Source: PFJX01 sp964393825 (GTDB lineage Bacteria > Pseudomonadota > Gammaproteobacteria > Burkholderiales > Thiobacillaceae). Taken from it: a stretch of DNA of 64,000 nt. A program made the position numbers and the translations under genes. The stretch is from positions 8,804 to 72,803 of the forward strand of contig CAYMUY010000022.1 of assembly GCA_964393825.1 (NCBI GenBank), given 5' to 3'. This document shows positions 60,975 to 64,000 of the stretch, one piece after another; positions within the stretch are counted from its first letter, which is position 1; each line of letters starts with the position of its first letter. The notes under the pieces are model-generated. The model made no database searches and was not told the origin of the DNA. It saw only the letters and a program-made list of their open reading frames with translations.

Positions 60975-62847
60975 GTTGGGTCTCCTTATGGTTCGGCGTG
61001 AATTCGAGCGTCACGCGCGTTCCGCCTTCCGCCCTTTCCTCGAAGCTTAGACGACCGTTGAGGCTGCGCGCACGCTCTTCCATGATGGTCATGCCGTAGT
61101 GGTGTGGATCGGCGGGTTTGACGATGCCCTCGCCGTCGTCCTCCACCGCCAGCCGCACCCTGCCCTCCGCCAGACGATCCAGGGTGATGCGCGCCTGGCT
61201 GGCGTTGGCATGGTGGAGCACGTTGGCGAGGGCCTCGCGGGCGATCTGGAGGACATGGATTTCCTCGTTGGGAGAAAGCGGGCCGGCATTGGCGGCGATG
61301 GCGAAATCGATGGGAAGCTCGCCGCGCTGGGCGAATTCGGCCACGGTCTGCTCCAGCGCCGAATGCAGGTTTTCTCCCTCCATCCGGAGGCGGAAGGTGG
61401 AAAGGAGTTCACGGAGCTGGCGATAGGCGGCATTGAGGCCTTCGCGCAGTTCCTCCAGCACCTCGTCGGTCGGCTGACCGGCATTCATGGCTGCCTTCAG
61501 GCGGCTGACCTGGATCTTCATGTAGGCCAGCGACTGCGCCAGGGAGTCGTGCAATTCGCGGGCGATCACCGCGCGCTCTTCCAGCAGGGCGACGCGGCGG
61601 TTCTGTTCGATGCGGCGTTCGGCGCCGATGGCCACACCGATATGGCGCGAGAGCGCTTCCAGCAACTGCACCTGCCAGGCGTCCAGTTGCTTGCCCTCGG
61701 GAATCTCCAGGATCAGCACCCCGTACTGCCGCTCTGCGTCCGACAACGGCAAGGTGAGCTGGTGATGGAAATTATCCTTGATGCTGATCCGGGTCTGATC
61801 GCTGGCGTGGCACCAACGACACTCCTCTTTGGAACAGGGGTTGGAGTCCCCCGCCATCATGGTACTGGCCACGGCGCGGCCGCTGCTGCCGCCATGCTCG
61901 CCCAGGCAGACGACACCATGGCCGAGACCGAGCAACTCCTCGATGTCGCGCAGCACCGCGAGGTAGGCCTCGCGCCCGGGTGGCGCCCCGTGCAGGCGGG
62001 CGATGGAGTGATAGAGCAATTCCAGCGACTGGTTGCTGCGGGTCAGTTCCGCGGTTTTCTGCTCCACCCGCTGTTCCATGTCCTGGTAAAGCTTGGACAG
62101 GTCTTCCGCCATCAGGTTGAAGGCGCGGCCCAGCTGCCCGAGTTCGTCCTCGCCGGTGTAGAGGGTGCGCGCCGAGAGATCGCCCTGGCCGACGCTGCTG
62201 GACAAAGCCAGCAAGCGTTTCAACGGTTGCACCAGGTGCATGTGGATCAGCCAGACCGTGAGCATCACCACCAGCACGGTAAGCAGCAGGGCCACGCCCA
62301 GCACCAGGCGCATGACGCGGATCTTCGCCTCGGTGGTGTTTTCCATCTGCTTGACCAGGCGGTTGAGGTGGTCGACGAAGCGGGTCATGTCCACGACCAG
62401 GGCGGCGCGGTCCGCGGCTTCCGGGTGTTCCGCCCGCCCCTCGACCACCGCCTGGAAGCGGGGCAGGATGTGGTTGTTCCATTCCAGCAGCACATCCTGC
62501 CAGGCGACACCCAACTGGTTGTCGCCGGCGCGCGGCAGCATGGCCAGGATGGCCGGGTCGGCCAGGGTGGCCTCGAAGGTGGCGATCGCCCCGGCCATGC
62601 GCGCGGCCTCATCGCGTCCTTCCGGCAAGGGGGTCGCGAGATAGTAGCCGGCCATACGCCAGCCCTGCATGCGCAGACTGCCCGCCCGATTGATGGCCTC
62701 GCCGCTGCCCTGGGTGGACTCCGCCACCAGCCCCGAGACCGACATGCCCAGCACCGCCAGCATGGCGATGGCCGCGATGGCGCCGCCCATGCGCAGGAGC
62801 AGGGAATTCCGCAGGGTCTTCCAGAGGTGGGCGCTGTGTTTACGCAT
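60967..62847 (-). CDS. narX: Nitrate/nitrite sensor histidine kinase NarX
   Basis: This 626-residue protein has a first transmembrane helix near 20-40 followed by the P-box (about 48-64, AINRAGSLRMQGWRMAGYYL), which binds nitrate/nitrite. A second helix lies near 185-210, then HAMP, a GAF-like domain with cysteines (CSKEECRWCHAS), a HisKA_3-type dimerisation domain with His433 in RELHDSLAQSLAYMKIQ, and a HATPase domain ending in the DDGEGI segment. The start was set at ATG 62847 (MRKHSAHLWKTLRNSLL); the upstream frame extension lies in the control region. The gene is divergent from narK. Confidence 0.93.
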   Translation of the reverse strand: MRKHSAHLWKTLRNSLLLRMGGAIAAIAMLAVLGMSVSGLVAESTQGSGEAINRAGSLRMQGWRMAGYYLATPLPEGRDEAARMAGAIATFEATLADPAILAMLPRAGDNQLGVAWQDVLLEWNNHILPRFQAVVEGRAEHPEAADRAALVVDMTRFVDHLNRLVKQMENTTEAKIRVMRLVLGVALLLTVLVVMLTVWLIHMHLVQPLKRLLALSSSVGQGDLSARTLYTGEDELGQLGRAFNLMAEDLSKLYQDMEQRVEQKTAELTRSNQSLELLYHSIARLHGAPPGREAYLAVLRDIEELLGLGHGVVCLGEHGGSSGRAVASTMMAGDSNPCSKEECRWCHASDQTRISIKDNFHHQLTLPLSDAERQYGVLILEIPEGKQLDAWQVQLLEALSRHIGVAIGAERRIEQNRRVALLEERAVIARELHDSLAQSLAYMKIQVSRLKAAMNAGQPTDEVLEELREGLNAAYRQLRELLSTFRLRMEGENLHSALEQTVAEFAQRGELPIDFAIAANAGPLSPNEEIHVLQIAREALANVLHHANASQARITLDRLAEGRVRLAVEDDGEGIVKPADPHHYGMTIMEERARSLNGRLSFEERAEGGTRVTLEFTPNHKETQHV

Positions 62848-62994
62848 GTTCGCGGGGATGGGTCGAGCCGGAGTACCCCGTTGTATCCCTACCGCCGCGA
62901 TGTGGAAATACCCACTCCGCGCCAGGGGCGACAAGGCCTTTCCGGAGTCAATGCAGACGCCTTTATACAACAACGACTTAGCCTTGTATCACCA

Positions 62995-63010
62995 TACCTA
63001 TTCGGAGGTA
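62995..63010. promoter_or_regulatory. Predicted NarL 7-2-7 binding site
   Basis: TACCTAT TC GGAGGTA fits the NarL 7-2-7 inverted arrangement: the left heptamer matches TACYNMT fully and the right matches AKNRGTA in six of seven positions. It lies 114 bases upstream of the narK start and 148 upstream of narX, where a NarL site controlling either gene would be expected. A TTGAT half-site for an FNR-type regulator follows at 63021, but its partner half is poor. Confidence 0.6.
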
Positions 63011-63123
63011 GCGCTCTTGTTTGATGGGCATTTGCCCCCCCTTTCAAGGCATTTTCATGACGCGGAAACTGCATCCCATCGAATTCGGACATCCCGGTTT
63101 TTTGATCTGGTGGGGACACACAC

Positions 63124-64000
63124 ATGACGCCTCGTTCGCAACAACAGCTCTCTGTACTCGTGATGAGTACGCTGGCCTTCACGGTCTGCTTTGCCGTGTG
63201 GATGATGTTCGCGGTCATCGGCATTCCCATCAAGGCGCAGCTCGGCCTCAACGAGACCCAGTTCGGCATCCTCATTGCCATGCCCGTGCTCACCGGCGCC
63301 CTGGTGCGCCTGCCACTGGGGATGTGGACCGACAAGTTCGGGGGCCGTATCGTGTTCTTCGCGCTGATGCTGTCCACCGTCGGGCCGATCTGGCTGATGG
63401 AATACGCCACCGCCTTCTGGCACTTCCTGACCATCGGCCTGTTCGTCGGAGTCGCCGGCGGCTCCTTCTCGGTGGGCATCGCCTACTGCGCGCGCTGGTA
63501 TGAGAAAGAGCGCCAGGGCATGGCGATGGGCGTGTTCGGCGCCGGCAACTCGGGCGCGGCGCTGACCAAGCTGGTGGCGCCGTCCATCGTCGTCGCCTAT
63601 GGCTGGACCATGGTGCCGCAGGTCTACGCCGCCGCCATGCTGGTCACCGCCATCCTGTTCTGGCTGTTCACCTACGACGACCCGGCGCACAAGGTGCCCG
63701 CACACGTCACCGTGCGTGACCAGCTCAAGGCGCTGAAAGACCCTGTGGTGTGGAAGTACTGCCAGTACTACTCCATCGTCTTCGGCGGCTATGTCGCGCT
63801 GGCGTTGTGGATGACCAAGTACTACGTCACCGAATACGGTTTTGACCTGAAGACGGCGGCGCTGCTGGCGGCCTGTTTCTCGCTTCCCGGCGGCGTGCTG
63901 CGCGCGGTGGGCGGCTGGATGTCGGACAAGTGGGGTGCGCACCGGGTGACCTGGTGGGTGCTGTGGGTGTCCTGGATCTGCCTGTTCATCATGTCCTACC
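63124..64000 (+). CDS. narK: NarK-type nitrate/nitrite transporter, 3' end outside window
   Basis: The frame begins at ATG 63124 (MTPRSQQQLSVLVMSTLAFTVCFAVWMM), preceded by a GGGGA about eight bases upstream, and runs off the end of the window after 292 residues. It shows MFS membrane segments and the NarK/NrtP signatures, including RLPLGMWTDKFGGR in the first cytoplasmic loop and GVAGGSFSVGIAYCARWYEKERQGMAMGVFGAGNSGAALT. It imports nitrate or exchanges nitrate for nitrite. The divergent narXL pair and the upstream NarL site suggest nitrate control. Confidence 0.92.
   Translation, partial: MTPRSQQQLSVLVMSTLAFTVCFAVWMMFAVIGIPIKAQLGLNETQFGILIAMPVLTGALVRLPLGMWTDKFGGRIVFFALMLSTVGPIWLMEYATAFWHFLTIGLFVGVAGGSFSVGIAYCARWYEKERQGMAMGVFGAGNSGAALTKLVAPSIVVAYGWTMVPQVYAAAMLVTAILFWLFTYDDPAHKVPAHVTVRDQLKALKDPVVWKYCQYYSIVFGGYVALALWMTKYYVTEYGFDLKTAALLAACFSLPGGVLRAVGGWMSDKWGAHRVTWWVLWVSWICLFIMSY

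Noticed and set aside
63021..63034. An FNR box upstream of narK
   Set aside because: Only the TTGAT half-site matches; the second half agrees in two of five positions, so it was not listed as a feature.

Overview
The window reads as a chromosomal segment of a GC-rich betaproteobacterium. The main evidence is the order of one long minus-strand gene block (cimA, leuC, leuD, leuB, asd, usg, fimV, truA, trpF, trpB, trpA, accD, folC, dedD, cvpA, purF, metZ), an arrangement typical of that class. A general secretion (type II) locus, a nitrate two-component system next to a NarK transporter, and many 4-base stop/start overlaps fit the same picture. No species can be named from the sequence alone. 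No rRNA, tRNA, CRISPR array, prophage or complete insertion sequence was seen.

Layout. 1-4011: the 3' part of a large plus-strand protein with a restriction-nuclease-like motif and a C-terminal HerA/FtsK-type ATPase, probably the end of a DNA-modification-dependent defence locus (DptH-like). 4147-25661: the minus-strand biosynthetic block, for leucine/isoleucine, lysine/threonine/methionine, tryptophan, fatty acid, folate and purine synthesis. Two toxin-antitoxin pairs sit inside it: hicAB between trpB and trpA, and a Phd/PIN pair between leuD and leuB. A 53-residue entericidin-like lipoprotein lies between leuC and leuD. 25840-42112: a type II secretion locus on the minus strand (gspG to gspN, then gspC to gspF). 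It is split by two plus-strand genes for exported proteins, a fibronectin-III/sulfatase-modifying-fold lipoprotein and a terpene-cyclase-like protein with a CFI-box C-terminus. 42153-44602: an MFS transporter and chorismate synthase. 44686-48373: a periplasmic substrate-binding protein overlapping a membrane GGDEF-EAL protein. 48573-58887: a plus-strand run containing a transglutaminase-DUF2126 protein, a permuted ATP-grasp/alpha-E protein, a second transglutaminase, a class I glutamine amidotransferase, a small protein, a SagB-type dehydrogenase and a DUF2059 protein. 58910-60156: two HExxH proteins. 60324-64000: narL, narX and the start of narK, with a NarL-type 7-2-7 site between the divergent genes.

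How the parts fit. The biosynthetic block looks like linked operons with short gaps or overlaps, so both toxin-antitoxin pairs are probably co-transcribed with essential anabolic genes. The secretion locus carries nearly all structural genes except a prepilin peptidase. The transglutaminase/ATP-grasp run resembles a predicted but biochemically undefined amide-bond or peptide-modification system. Several short dispersed inverted repeats lie between operons, one of them between gspE and gspF.
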